A stretch of DNA of 64,000 bases from SB21 sp964415295 (GTDB lineage Bacteria; CLD3; SB21). How positions within the stretch are numbered: position 1 is the stretch's first letter; every line of letters begins with the position of its first letter. Both the position numbers and the translations under genes were made by a program. Of the stretch, positions 8,994-18,039 are shown one piece after another. The notes under the pieces were generated by a model. The model had not been told where the DNA came from. It did not search any database and was given only the letters and a program-made list of their open reading frames with translations. The DNA is taken from contig CAYPYN010000004.1 in assembly GCA_964415295.1 (NCBI GenBank), forward strand, positions 400,934 through 464,933, read 5' to 3'.

Positions 8994-10847
8994 TTACAAA
9001 ACTTCAAGCAATTCGAACGCCATTTCAAACCGGTTAAAAGGAGGCATGATGTATACGCCTTCGACCATATCTTTAGCCTCCTTCAGAAATTCCTTCGCGA
9101 TTCTCACGCCTTCTTCCTGACCTTTATCGCCGGCGCGATTCATTCTCTCCCGTACTTTTTCTGGGATGCTTATGTCCGGGATCTCATGATGCATAAAATT
9201 AGCATGTTTGGCGTTTTTGAGAGGCATGATGCCGAGCAATACCGGTAAACGGCCTTTGAACTTTGCGGCAAATTCCTCCAAAGGCTTGAGATCGTAGAGA
9301 ACCTGCGTCATGGCGAAATCCGCTCCGCTGGCGATCTTTTCTTCATACCGTTCATGTTCTCTCGCCAGATCGACCGGTGTCGGATTAACTGCGCAGGCTT
9401 TGAAAAAGTCGGTCTTAGACCCGATGGATTTGCCGGCCAAATCGATGCCCTGGTTCAGATTATGGATCAATTTGATCAACCCGATGGAATCAATATCAAA
9501 CACACCCGTGGCATTGGGGTAGTCGCCGACAACAGGCGGATCGCCTGTGATGCCGAGAATCGTTCGGATATTCATCACGTGCGCGCTCATGAGTTCGGAC
9601 TGCATAGCAAGAAGATTCCGGTCGCGGCAGGAAAAATGGAGAATCGTTTCGATGTGTACGCTTTGTTTGATCAGCGAAGCCATCGCCAGCGGGGTCATAC
9701 CCGCTTTGGCCAGCGGATTATCCGCAATATTGATCGCGTCCACCTCATGTTTCTTACAGAGTATGGCTCCCTCGATCACTTTTTCATAATGCAATCCTCT
9801 GGGCGGATCGAGCTCGATACTGATTACGAATTTCTGCGCCTTGAATTTATCGATCAGCGAAGAATGATGGAGACTCTTCACGGGTTCCTTTTCCGTGTCC
9901 GCGTCTTCGGTTTCAACGACCATCTTTTTCTTGTCAATTTTTCTCGGCGCTTGATCCCCGATGGCTTTCTTTATCTGGCGGATATGTTCCGGAGTCGTTC
10001 CGCAGCAACCGCCGAGGATATGAACGCCCGCGGCCGCCATCAGTTTGGCGTATTCGCCGAAATAGTCGGGCGATGCGAGGTAAATATACCGGCCGCCGAC
10101 GTAACGCGGTAACCCGGCATTCGGCTGGATAGAGAAGAAAGTATCCTCGGCCTGGTTCATTTTTTCGAGAACTTCCAACAGGACCTGCGGTCCGACGGAA
10201 CAATTGGCCCCGACGACGTCGGCGCCCAGAGACCGGAGCGTATGCACCACCTCGAGCGGCTTATTGCCCATCAACGTTTTTCCTTCTTCGCTGTAGCTCA
10301 TTTGCGCCACGACCGGCAGCTTTGATACTTCGCGCGCCGCTTTCACTGCTTCTTTGGCCTCCTCGATATCCGATATCGTCTCAATCATGATCAGGTCCAC
10401 TCCGCTATCGGCCAAGATCCTAATCTGTTCCGCAAAATATGCGCGTGCTTCATCGTGTTTGATCTTTCCTATGGGTTCCAAAGGCTTACCCAGCGGGCCT
10501 ACCGAACCGGCGACGAAAACGGGCCGGTTCCACTGCGCCCGTTTTGACAAGGCCACTTCTTTCGCAAGGGTGACAGCCGTACGATTGATCTCTTCCAGTT
10601 TGTCCTCCAAACCGTGATGGGTCAGACGGAATCGGTTGGCCCCGAATGTATTCGTCTCAATGATATCGGCGCCGGCATCGATATACGCGGCATGGATGTC
10701 CTTCACCATCTGCGGATGGGATAAGTTGATCTCGTCAAAACAGTGGTCGAAGGTGATGCCTTTCTCGTACAACTGCGTTCCCATAGCGCCGTCGCATATC
10801 AGGATTCGTCCGCGCAGTGTCTCGAGGAAATCTGCTTTTTCTTTCAT
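8994..10847 (-). CDS. Bifunctional homocysteine S-methyltransferase / 5,10-methylenetetrahydrofolate reductase
   Basis: A 617-residue fusion. Residues about 1-300 are a homocysteine S-methyltransferase domain with the zinc-binding Cys216 (GANCSVGP) and Cys281-Cys282 (GGCCGTTPEH). Residues about 325-617 are a TIM-barrel methylenetetrahydrofolate reductase (start SIELDPPRG, then TILGITGDPP and FAMTQVLYD). This architecture is known from YitJ of Bacillus and from Thermotoga-like proteins: one chain makes methyl-THF and a domain passes the methyl to homocysteine. The ATG overlaps the uvrC stop by 4 bases. Whether the N-terminal half uses methyl-THF directly or S-methylmethionine is not decided by sequence alone. 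Confidence 0.93.
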   Translation of the reverse strand: MKEKADFLETLRGRILICDGAMGTQLYEKGITFDHCFDEINLSHPQMVKDIHAAYIDAGADIIETNTFGANRFRLTHHGLEDKLEEINRTAVTLAKEVALSKRAQWNRPVFVAGSVGPLGKPLEPIGKIKHDEARAYFAEQIRILADSGVDLIMIETISDIEEAKEAVKAAREVSKLPVVAQMSYSEEGKTLMGNKPLEVVHTLRSLGADVVGANCSVGPQVLLEVLEKMNQAEDTFFSIQPNAGLPRYVGGRYIYLASPDYFGEYAKLMAAAGVHILGGCCGTTPEHIRQIKKAIGDQAPRKIDKKKMVVETEDADTEKEPVKSLHHSSLIDKFKAQKFVISIELDPPRGLHYEKVIEGAILCKKHEVDAINIADNPLAKAGMTPLAMASLIKQSVHIETILHFSCRDRNLLAMQSELMSAHVMNIRTILGITGDPPVVGDYPNATGVFDIDSIGLIKLIHNLNQGIDLAGKSIGSKTDFFKACAVNPTPVDLAREHERYEEKIASGADFAMTQVLYDLKPLEEFAAKFKGRLPVLLGIMPLKNAKHANFMHHEIPDISIPEKVRERMNRAGDKGQEEGVRIAKEFLKEAKDMVEGVYIMPPFNRFEMAFELLEVL

Positions 10848-12727
10848 GCGTCGTTTTCCGATTCGTGAAGTTCCTGTTCGTTGAAATAATCATAAATACG
10901 CCGTGCGAGTTCCACGCTGATGCCATCCACTTCGGCAATCTCGGCCAATCCCGCTTCGGACAATTTTCTCACTGAGCCAAAATGGTTGATCAAAAGCGTC
11001 CTTCGTTTTTCACCCACACCCTCGATCGCATCCAGCTCCGAGGTCATGATTCGCTTTTCCCGCCGGTCGCGGTGAAACGAGATCGCAAACCGGTGGGCCT
11101 CGTCCCGTACTTGCTGCAATAATTTAATGCTCGACGACGTTTTGGGAATCATGATCGGATCCGATACTTCCGGAACGAAGATCTCCTCCATGCGTTTTGC
11201 CAGTCCAACAATAGCCTGGCCGGATGAACCCGCTTTCGACACCGTGATGCCCAATCCTTCCAACGCCGCAACCGCAGAGGACAATTGGCCTTTACCTCCG
11301 TCCACCACGATCAGATTCGGGAATTCCATACCTTCCTCCAGCACCCGAAGATAACGGCGCGTAATCACTTCGTACATACTTGCGAAATCATCGGCGCCGA
11401 CGACCGTCTTGATCTTGAACTTCCGGTATTCGCTTTTCCTCGCTTTGCCGTCCACAAACACAACCATCGAAGCGACGGGGTCGCTCCCCTGGATATTGGA
11501 ATTGTCAAAACATTCGATGCGCTTCGGCACATGGACCAGATTAAGATCGCGCTGAAGACTCAGAAGAACGCGCGGCACGAAATGCTCCTGCGCCTTGAGT
11601 TTCTGAAGTTTGAGTTCCCCCAAAAGCAGGCGCGCGTTTCGCTCGCACATATCCACCAATTTATGTTTCTCTCCGATCTTCGGAACGACAAAATTTACCG
11701 TGCCGTCCGATTTCTGATTAAGCCAGTCTCTCAGAGACGGTAGTTCCTCCGGCTCCAGAGGCAGGTATATCTCGCGAGGAACGTAATCCGATGCCATGTA
11801 ATACGATGTGATCAGATTTTCCAGCACCTGGCAGTCGGTCTTGTCTTCGACGTGATTGAAATAAAAATGCTGCCGGCCGATCATCTTGCCGTCGCGAACT
11901 TTGAAGACAACGCCGCAGGCATGATCTTCTTCGGAAGCCACCGCCAGGATATCCTTGTCCGAAAGGTCATGAAATACGACCTTCTGAGCGTCGGTGTAGT
12001 GTTCGATTGCCTGGATCCGGTCTCGCAATCTTGCAGCCTCTTCAAACTTCTGCGCCTCGGCGAACTCCTGCATCTCACGGCTCAGGATCTTGATAAGATC
12101 GCGCGTTTTCCCGTTAAGGAACCGTACCATCTGATCGACCATACGCCCGTAATCTTCAGATGCGATCAGGCCCTGGCAGGGGCCGTCGCATTTGTGAATA
12201 TAATAATCCAGACACAGTTTGATCTTCTTGTCCCTGATTTTCTCAGGCGTAAATTCATGAGTACAGCTTCGGATAGGAAAAATCCGGTGCAGGGTCTTCA
12301 GGGTATTCCTCAGATTCTTCACATCCGTATAAGGTCCGAAAAACCGTCCTCCCGATTTCTCCTTTTCGCGTGTCACGTAAATACGAGGAAAGAGCTCATT
12401 GGTCACTTTGATATACGGAAAGCTCTTGTCGTCCTTCAGTTCGATGTTGTAACGCGGCCGGTATTCTTTGACCAGATTGGACTCGAGGATCAGAGCCTCC
12501 ACCTCGGAATCCGTTTCGATGATCTCGAGATCGCGTACCTTGGACACCATCACCTGGAGTTTGAGGTCGTCCCGTTTGGAATCCTGAAAGTACTGACGGA
12601 CGCGGTTTCTGAGAACTTTGGCCTTTCCTATATAAATGACTTTCTGCTGATCGTTCTTGAAGAGGTAACAACCCGGGGTTTTAGGCAAGCGGTCTAGTTT
12701 ATCCTGAAGGTCGGCCCTGATTTCCAT
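10844..12727 (-). CDS. uvrC: Excinuclease ABC subunit UvrC
   Basis: A 627-residue protein with the full UvrC layout: N-terminal GIY-YIG nuclease (GCYLF ... VIYIGKAKVLRNRVRQYF, residues about 15-50), a Cys-rich segment, a UVR coiled coil that contacts UvrB (FAEAQKFEEAARLRDRI, near 210-230), the RNase H-like C-terminal nuclease (ECFDNSNIQG, VVDGGKGQL) and a tandem helix-hairpin-helix end. It makes both incisions in nucleotide excision repair. Its stop overlaps the start of the methyltransferase/MTHFR gene (ATGA); the two are probably on one mRNA, although functionally unrelated. Confidence 0.97.
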   Translation of the reverse strand: MEIRADLQDKLDRLPKTPGCYLFKNDQQKVIYIGKAKVLRNRVRQYFQDSKRDDLKLQVMVSKVRDLEIIETDSEVEALILESNLVKEYRPRYNIELKDDKSFPYIKVTNELFPRIYVTREKEKSGGRFFGPYTDVKNLRNTLKTLHRIFPIRSCTHEFTPEKIRDKKIKLCLDYYIHKCDGPCQGLIASEDYGRMVDQMVRFLNGKTRDLIKILSREMQEFAEAQKFEEAARLRDRIQAIEHYTDAQKVVFHDLSDKDILAVASEEDHACGVVFKVRDGKMIGRQHFYFNHVEDKTDCQVLENLITSYYMASDYVPREIYLPLEPEELPSLRDWLNQKSDGTVNFVVPKIGEKHKLVDMCERNARLLLGELKLQKLKAQEHFVPRVLLSLQRDLNLVHVPKRIECFDNSNIQGSDPVASMVVFVDGKARKSEYRKFKIKTVVGADDFASMYEVITRRYLRVLEEGMEFPNLIVVDGGKGQLSSAVAALEGLGITVSKAGSSGQAIVGLAKRMEEIFVPEVSDPIMIPKTSSSIKLLQQVRDEAHRFAISFHRDRREKRIMTSELDAIEGVGEKRRTLLINHFGSVRKLSEAGLAEIAEVDGISVELARRIYDYFNEQELHESENDA

Positions 12728-12758
12728 GAAGGTGCTTTACACTCAATTAAAAGCATAA

Positions 12759-13052
12759 TTACTCGTTGTCTTCCAGTTCTTCAAGTTCGATCTGCGACGC
12801 CCGTTTCCTTTCGCTTTCGATGATCTCGGAAACCGCCTTGGGAACCTCAAGTCCGGTGAGGTCGTAAGGAGCCAGTTCACGGGCAAGCACTACGATCTTT
12901 CGGTCGATAGCATGCCTTTTATTGATGAGAATAATGTGTTCTTCGTCCTTGGTACAGTAGCCGCCGGTAAAGTCCCCCTTTTCATGGCGCACCTTGATCT
13001 CCAGTTTCTCCGCAATCTCCTCCAATGTTGACAGTATCTTTTCTTTTTTCAT
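12759..13052 (-). CDS. Small conserved-looking protein of unknown function
   Basis: A 97-residue, strongly charged soluble protein. The first half is predicted alpha then beta (KILSTLEEIAEKLEIKVR, then GGYCTKDEEHIILINKR); the second half is a helix ending in a very acidic tail (ELEELEDNE). It has one Cys. I do not recognise the family. It sits between the guanylyltransferase gene and uvrC with 15- and 31-base gaps, so it is part of the same transcription run. Codon use and frame look like a real gene. Confidence 0.65.
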   Translation of the reverse strand: MKKEKILSTLEEIAEKLEIKVRHEKGDFTGGYCTKDEEHIILINKRHAIDRKIVVLARELAPYDLTGLEVPKAVSEIIESERKRASQIELEELEDNE

Positions 13053-13067
13053 CGTTTTTGAGAAGGT

Positions 13068-14141
13068 TTATAAAAGCTCATTCCTTTTTTGTTTCTGAAG
13101 CTCGTCAACAATCTTCTTCACATCCTGCGCCTGATCCCGGCGGCAAATAAGAAGGGCATCGGAAGTATCCACAACAACAAGATCGTGCACGCCGACCAGC
13201 GCTACGAGTTTGTCCGGTGAGTAAACCAGCGAATTGGTTGTATCAATATGAAGATGCTCACCGGTCATCGCGTTGCCCGAAGCATCCTTCTTGGTCAGTT
13301 GGTACACTTCTTCCCAACTGCCTACATCGTTCCAATCAAAATTGCTCTTGATCACATACACTTCTCTCGTCTTCTCCATCACGCCGTAATCCACGGAAAT
13401 GCCTTTGATGGAACGGTATACGCGATTAACCACTTCATCGTAATTCGGTTTACCCAGGACCTCTTTGATCTCCATCAGTCCTTCATGCAGTTCCGGAAGG
13501 AATTCCTCGATCAGTTTCAGGATCGTAGAGGCTTTCCAGATGAACATACCGCTATTCCACAAGAAATCGCCGCTTTCGACAAACCGTTTGGCCGTTTCCA
13601 GATTCGGTTTTTCGGCAAAGGTCTTCACGCGGTACGCCTTGCGATCGCCGCCGATGGATTCGTGATCCAGAAACTGAATGTACCCGTATCCGGTCTCCGG
13701 CCGCGTTGGAACGATACCCAGGGTCACGCAGGCTCCCGTCGCACCGGCTATCTCGGCGGCAAAAGCGATATCGGCACAGAATTTATCCACCGGTTTGATC
13801 AGGTGGTCGGCCGCTAAGACCGCCATGATGCCGTCCGGATCTCTCTGCAAAATGTGGATCGCGGCCAATCCGATGCACGGCGCCGTATTGCGCCCCACCG
13901 GCTCAATCAGAATATTCTTCCGGTCGATATCCGGCAGTTGTTTGGCAACCGAATCCGCCTGCTGAATATTGGTCACGATGAATATATGATCCGTATCGGC
14001 CAGCGGTCTGATACGTTCGGCCGTATGCTGGATCATCGTCTTATCGCCGAAAATATTGAGCAATTGTTTGGGCCTTGTCGTCCTGCTCCGCGGCCAGAAG
14101 CGGGTGCCCACACCGCCGGCCATAATCACACCGTAGATCAT
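13068..14141 (-). CDS. Mannose-1-phosphate guanylyltransferase (GDP-mannose pyrophosphorylase)
   Basis: A 357-residue nucleotidyltransferase. The N-terminus has the signature GVIMAGGVGTRFWPRSR followed by PKQLL, and later FAEKPN and GNTAPCIG; these bind GTP and sugar phosphate. It is the short, single-function form, lacking the phosphomannose isomerase cupin of the roughly 470-residue bifunctional ManC/AlgA type. The C-terminal part (about 280-357) is a left-handed helix-like extension. It would make GDP-mannose for surface polysaccharide. It lies 6 bases after the TPR lipoprotein gene. Confidence 0.93.
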   Translation of the reverse strand: MIYGVIMAGGVGTRFWPRSRTTRPKQLLNIFGDKTMIQHTAERIRPLADTDHIFIVTNIQQADSVAKQLPDIDRKNILIEPVGRNTAPCIGLAAIHILQRDPDGIMAVLAADHLIKPVDKFCADIAFAAEIAGATGACVTLGIVPTRPETGYGYIQFLDHESIGGDRKAYRVKTFAEKPNLETAKRFVESGDFLWNSGMFIWKASTILKLIEEFLPELHEGLMEIKEVLGKPNYDEVVNRVYRSIKGISVDYGVMEKTREVYVIKSNFDWNDVGSWEEVYQLTKKDASGNAMTGEHLHIDTTNSLVYSPDKLVALVGVHDLVVVDTSDALLICRRDQAQDVKKIVDELQKQKRNELL

Positions 14142-14147
14142 GAATCG

Positions 14148-15767
14148 TTATTCCTGGTTTTTCTTTTCGGTTCCGCTATGATGGTCTTCCTGAATCTCTA
14201 TTTGGGTCGTTTTTTCGCCGGATTTGACCATCGCCAGACGCCGCTCCATTTCCTCCAGCCCTTTGCGGGCCTGCATATTGTTTGGATTTTGTTTGAGAAG
14301 CTGTATCCAGATCTTTCTGGAACTATCAAAATCCTCCTTCCACATGTACACGTAACCCAGATTATGATACGCGTCAAAATAGTCACGTTTTATCTGAATG
14401 GCAATAAAAAGATGCTTCAGAGACTCGTCGTATCGGTGCATCGTGCCCAGTATGTAGCCGAGATTATTGTGTGCCTGCGGGTTATAAGGATTGATCGCGA
14501 TGGCGTGTTCGATCGCCGCAACTGCGCTGTCCGCATGCCCGCCGTAAAAATAAGCTACGCCCAGATTGTTGTACGCATCGTCGTATGTCGGGTCCTCCGC
14601 AATGATCTTCTTGAATTGCGCGATCTTTTCAGCGCCATTGTCTTTTTTTATGGCGGCCTGCATCATGGTAAAGGCCGTTACTTTACGTTCCCCGCTGAGG
14701 ATCTTCTGAACATGCTCGATATTGCGGCGTGTGCCCTCCAATTTCGGATCATAGATAAGCGCTTTTTCAAATAACGCGATCGCTTTTTTGTAGTATTCGT
14801 CCGCTTTTCCCTTATCGTTATTGACGGCAAAATTATTGCCCATCGTAAAATAGATGTATCCGAGATTGTTGTGTGCTTTCGGATGCTGAGGGTTTATGGT
14901 CATGGCCTTTTCATTGGATGCGATCGCCTTTTCCAGATTCCGCTGAGCAAAATAGACCGATCCGATCTCCACGTATCCGTCGGCCAGGGTCGGATTGAGT
15001 TCGATACATTTATTGAGATACATCAGCGCCTGTTCGTAGTCAAGTTTCTCGATCAGAGATTTGCCCAGGAAGAAGTAGATCTTGTAATTGGCCGAAGTGT
15101 CTTCGGAAAGGTACTCCGCGGCTACCTTGAAATGTTCGATCGCACGGTCGTACCAGTCGATATTAAAATCGCTTAATCCGTCTTCGTACGCCTTGGAGCC
15201 TATCGTATAGCCGACCCAGTACGTCGCTTCGGAATCGCCCGGCGCGAGTTCCAGGACGGTCCGGAACGAGACCAGCGCCTTTTCATAATCGCCTTTAGTA
15301 AAATAGAGAAGACCCAGGCTCTGATGGGCATCGATCAGCAGTGAGTCCGTACGGATCGCCATTTTGAGTTCCAATTCCGCTTTGCCGTATTCCTCTTTGT
15401 GAAAGAATATATTACCAAGAACAAAATGAGCTTCGCACGCCAAGGCTTTGTCATGGCCGGCACGATCGGCGATCTTTATCCAGATCGGCAGCGCTTCATC
15501 GAACCGTTCGGCCATATAGAGTGAATCGCCCAAAACCTTCAATTCGGCCAGATCGGCCGGCATCGCATGGTGCTCGGAGACGGCGGCCTGATCGTGTTTG
15601 CCAACGGCGGCCGTATCTTTTACCATTTCCACGGCAACCACGGCACTATCCTTTTTGGCCGGTTGCTCCGGCGGACCGCCGATAGTGGTTTGTTTAGTTG
15701 AACAGCCGGTATAAAGAACTAACACAGCAAAAAAGGCATACAGCCGGGCGAATCGGGCAGAACCCAT
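14148..15767 (-). CDS. TPR-repeat lipoprotein
   Basis: A 539-residue protein with a signal peptide and lipobox LYTGC, so Cys22 is the likely lipidated residue. From about residue 65 to 510 it is a tandem array of tetratricopeptide repeats (typical units contain NLGYIY or NLGVAYF and end NPQHPKA or NPYNPQA); by eye there are about nine to ten. The tail is charged. Such proteins scaffold complexes at the inner face of the outer membrane. It follows the FHA-domain gene by 26 bases. No enzymatic motif is visible; partner unknown. Confidence 0.85.
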   Translation of the reverse strand: MGSARFARLYAFFAVLVLYTGCSTKQTTIGGPPEQPAKKDSAVVAVEMVKDTAAVGKHDQAAVSEHHAMPADLAELKVLGDSLYMAERFDEALPIWIKIADRAGHDKALACEAHFVLGNIFFHKEEYGKAELELKMAIRTDSLLIDAHQSLGLLYFTKGDYEKALVSFRTVLELAPGDSEATYWVGYTIGSKAYEDGLSDFNIDWYDRAIEHFKVAAEYLSEDTSANYKIYFFLGKSLIEKLDYEQALMYLNKCIELNPTLADGYVEIGSVYFAQRNLEKAIASNEKAMTINPQHPKAHNNLGYIYFTMGNNFAVNNDKGKADEYYKKAIALFEKALIYDPKLEGTRRNIEHVQKILSGERKVTAFTMMQAAIKKDNGAEKIAQFKKIIAEDPTYDDAYNNLGVAYFYGGHADSAVAAIEHAIAINPYNPQAHNNLGYILGTMHRYDESLKHLFIAIQIKRDYFDAYHNLGYVYMWKEDFDSSRKIWIQLLKQNPNNMQARKGLEEMERRLAMVKSGEKTTQIEIQEDHHSGTEKKNQE

Positions 15768-15793
15768 ACGTTATTCTCCTGTTGTTTTAGATG

Positions 15794-16192
15794 TTACTTG
15801 TCAAAATCCTGTTTATCCAAGCGTTTGGATGGATCGAGGACGACGGTCTTGGCCGGCATGGAATTACCTTCGAAATTCTTGCCGATGACCGACTCTTCAT
15901 CCAGCACTTTGAAAGTGACATTACCGATTTTCACCTCGTCCATGTAGTTCAGTTCATAAAAATAATCGGGTTCCACTTTTTCGTCATTGACCGCCGTGCC
16001 GTTGGTGCTCTTCAGATCGGTGAGATAGGCCATGCCTTTTTTCCATTTGATTACAGCATGGTGGCGGGATACCGACGTGTCGTCTACATGAATTATATTA
16101 TCAAAAGCGCGGCCAAAAGTGACTTCTTTACCTTCTTCCAGCCTGAAATTGCGCCCGTTGGACGTTTGGTATAAATAATAAACGCTTTTCAT
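15794..16192 (-). CDS. FHA-domain protein
   Basis: A 132-residue protein that is almost entirely one forkhead-associated domain. The phosphothreonine-binding residues are all present: Gly27-Arg28, Ser42-Arg43-His44-His45 (SVSRHHAV) and Ser62-Thr63-Asn64-Gly65 (KSTNGT). After the domain comes a roughly 25-residue tail with AKTVVLDPSKR, a Thr in a setting that could be a phosphorylation site, as in GarA-like regulators; this last point is inference. It has no signal peptide, so it is cytoplasmic, although it lies between two lipoprotein genes. AGGAAGG upstream supports the ATG. No Ser/Thr kinase is in the window. Confidence 0.88.
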   Translation of the reverse strand: MKSVYYLYQTSNGRNFRLEEGKEVTFGRAFDNIIHVDDTSVSRHHAVIKWKKGMAYLTDLKSTNGTAVNDEKVEPDYFYELNYMDEVKIGNVTFKVLDEESVIGKNFEGNSMPAKTVVLDPSKRLDKQDFDK

Positions 16193-16207
16193 GAATGACC
16201 TTCCTGT

Positions 16208-17917
16208 CTATGGTTTTCTGAATCGAATAGTTATGTTTGACGTTTCCCAGTTCGGACGTACCGTAACGGTGTCGGTGTAACTGGTGAATTTCTCCGGAAA
16301 CTCCATCGGGCTGACGCGTCCGTAACTGTACACGCCATTACGGTCGTCATCACGGTACGCAACCATCGTATACTTGCCCGGTATCAGGAAATTGAAAGTA
16401 AAGGATCCCACATCGTTGACGCGGACGGTATGATCCCGCAGGCTTCTATTGACATTTCTGCATGTGATGTAGTAAGGCCCTCTGTTTATTTCGTCAATGT
16501 CAATAATCGTTCCCGAAACCAATCCGAGACTGTCCAGTTTGAAGGACCTCAGCTTGTAGAAGGCCACAGTATCCCCTCCCGGCAGCTCCTGCCATGTCCG
16601 GATGGAATCGGTCGCTATCGTGATCCGGTAATCCATCAGGCTTGCCGGCCATGATCTCGGCTTGAATTCGACCTGTGCGGAGTTGGTCCACACAAATGAA
16701 CCGCGTATCTCACGGCCGGTACTGTCCTCCATTCTAAAATTCTCTTCGAAGGTTGAGCGTACAAGCCCGGTCGAAAAACGGAATTGCGGATATTCGTCCG
16801 GAAGAATATAGCCGTCTTTTACCGCAGGCCGCAAGAGGTCCATCGTCAAAGAAAGCCTGTTGCTGTCCGCACGGCCTTCAAATGTGAGCCTGTCATACCT
16901 CAGGGAATCGCCGTTCTGTGCCGCAATGGCCCTGCAAACCAATTGGTAACGGACTCCCGGGAAACGATTTTCAGTAAGAAATGCGACCTCCCGTAGATTG
17001 GCCGGATTGAGGTACGCCTCTTTGATGCCGATCACTCCGCCGGTAATGCTATCCGTCAATTCAAATCGATCCAACAATGAGACTCTGTCTGTATCGTTTT
17101 CAAAATATGCAGCGGCTCTCAGGGGTTTTGAAAAACCGGCGGTCAGAAGCCGCTCATCGATCGGAGTGACCGATTCCATCCGGAATGCAGCGGTATCTTC
17201 CTGGAACATCATAAAATCCATTTCACCGGCTTCCAGACGGGACCCGCGAAGAGTTACGTCCTTGTAGGTCAGGCCAATGAAATCGGAAGACGGCGTATAC
17301 CGGTAATCCGCATCCAGATCGGCAACGGCATAGACTCGGTATTTTCCCGGTGAAAGATACGACAATTGGTACAATCCGCCCGCCCCGGCCTGTGTAATAT
17401 AATCGGCGCGATTCCTGTAGATCAGGCTGTCGGGGTTTTTCACGCCGTCCAAACGGTAGGACCATATGGAAACGCCTTTCGTATTTTCGGCGATCACGCG
17501 GCCGGAGATCGAACCGCGGTCGATGGAGTCTCCCGTTGAAAAGGCGAAGCTGAACGCCTGCGGCAATGAATTGGCGTGATTATCTTTAGCGTCGGTTCCT
17601 ACCGTCACAACAAAGGTCTTTTCCTTTTCTAGCGAATCGTCAAGGCGTATCGTAAGTACGTTCTTTTTCCAGCCGTATCCGATCTCGCCCGGCGGGAACG
17701 GCGACAAATACACGGCCTTCTCCACCGACTCATGATTCATTTTTTCACTGAAGGCGATCTGAATATTCACTTTTCGGCCAACCCTGACGGAATCCTTGAC
17801 CGGCACGGTCCAAAGAACCTCCGGTGGTTCCTTGTCCTCGGGGCCGCCCCCCGGAGGTTGCATACTGGCACAGCCCCAGAGGATCAAAATGATGACAAGT
17901 GCTATGTAACGATTCAT
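16208..17917 (-). CDS. Lipoprotein with N-terminal bacterial Ig-like (Big_5) domain
   Basis: A 569-residue protein with a lipobox LILWGC (Cys16) followed by PPGGGPEDKEPPEV. This PPGGG-xx-D-xxPP opening, then a Big_5/SbsA-type Ig domain (about 30-135: 'INIQIAFSEKMNHESV...'), is a hallmark of a widespread lipoprotein family in FCB bacteria. The rest holds beta-rich segments, including a region near 200 with YRVYAVADLDADYRY and another near 510 with YTMVAYRDDDRNGVY, both acidic and possibly calcium-binding. Probably outer-membrane anchored. Its molecular role is unknown. Confidence 0.85.
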   Translation of the reverse strand: MNRYIALVIILILWGCASMQPPGGGPEDKEPPEVLWTVPVKDSVRVGRKVNIQIAFSEKMNHESVEKAVYLSPFPPGEIGYGWKKNVLTIRLDDSLEKEKTFVVTVGTDAKDNHANSLPQAFSFAFSTGDSIDRGSISGRVIAENTKGVSIWSYRLDGVKNPDSLIYRNRADYITQAGAGGLYQLSYLSPGKYRVYAVADLDADYRYTPSSDFIGLTYKDVTLRGSRLEAGEMDFMMFQEDTAAFRMESVTPIDERLLTAGFSKPLRAAAYFENDTDRVSLLDRFELTDSITGGVIGIKEAYLNPANLREVAFLTENRFPGVRYQLVCRAIAAQNGDSLRYDRLTFEGRADSNRLSLTMDLLRPAVKDGYILPDEYPQFRFSTGLVRSTFEENFRMEDSTGREIRGSFVWTNSAQVEFKPRSWPASLMDYRITIATDSIRTWQELPGGDTVAFYKLRSFKLDSLGLVSGTIIDIDEINRGPYYITCRNVNRSLRDHTVRVNDVGSFTFNFLIPGKYTMVAYRDDDRNGVYSYGRVSPMEFPEKFTSYTDTVTVRPNWETSNITIRFRKP

Positions 17918-17976
17918 GTTAATTCATTGATTCGTCGGGTGCCAATCCGATCTGGGCGTCATACCAGACAAAATGA

Positions 17977-18017
17977 AACCCCGTGACAAGACCTCCCTTG
18001 CGTCTCCCCACGGGGTT
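17977..18017 (-). terminator. Hairpin after the small exported-protein gene
   Basis: Inverted repeat AACCCCGTG (17977-17985) and CACGGGGTT (18009-18017), a perfect 9-base stem, with a nested CAAG/CTTG pair inside the 23-base loop. On the minus strand the stem is followed by TTTCATTTTG, a weak U-tract. It lies between the 18040-18723 gene and the Big_5 lipoprotein gene, so it may be a partial terminator or an mRNA end-stabiliser that uncouples the two levels. Confidence 0.5.
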
Positions 18018-18039
18018 CTTAAAAAAATAGATGTCTGGA

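Noticed and set aside
6573..9248. Long plus-strand frames (6573-7388 and 8361-9248)
   Set aside because: They lie fully opposite ligA/radical SAM/UbiA/MTHFR genes, which have clear conserved motifs; the antisense products have no recognisable domain and biased composition.
11852..14774. Antisense frames of about 280-306 codons (11852-12697 and 13854-14774)
   Set aside because: They are mirror images of uvrC, the guanylyltransferase and the TPR lipoprotein genes. No ribosome site or domain supports them.
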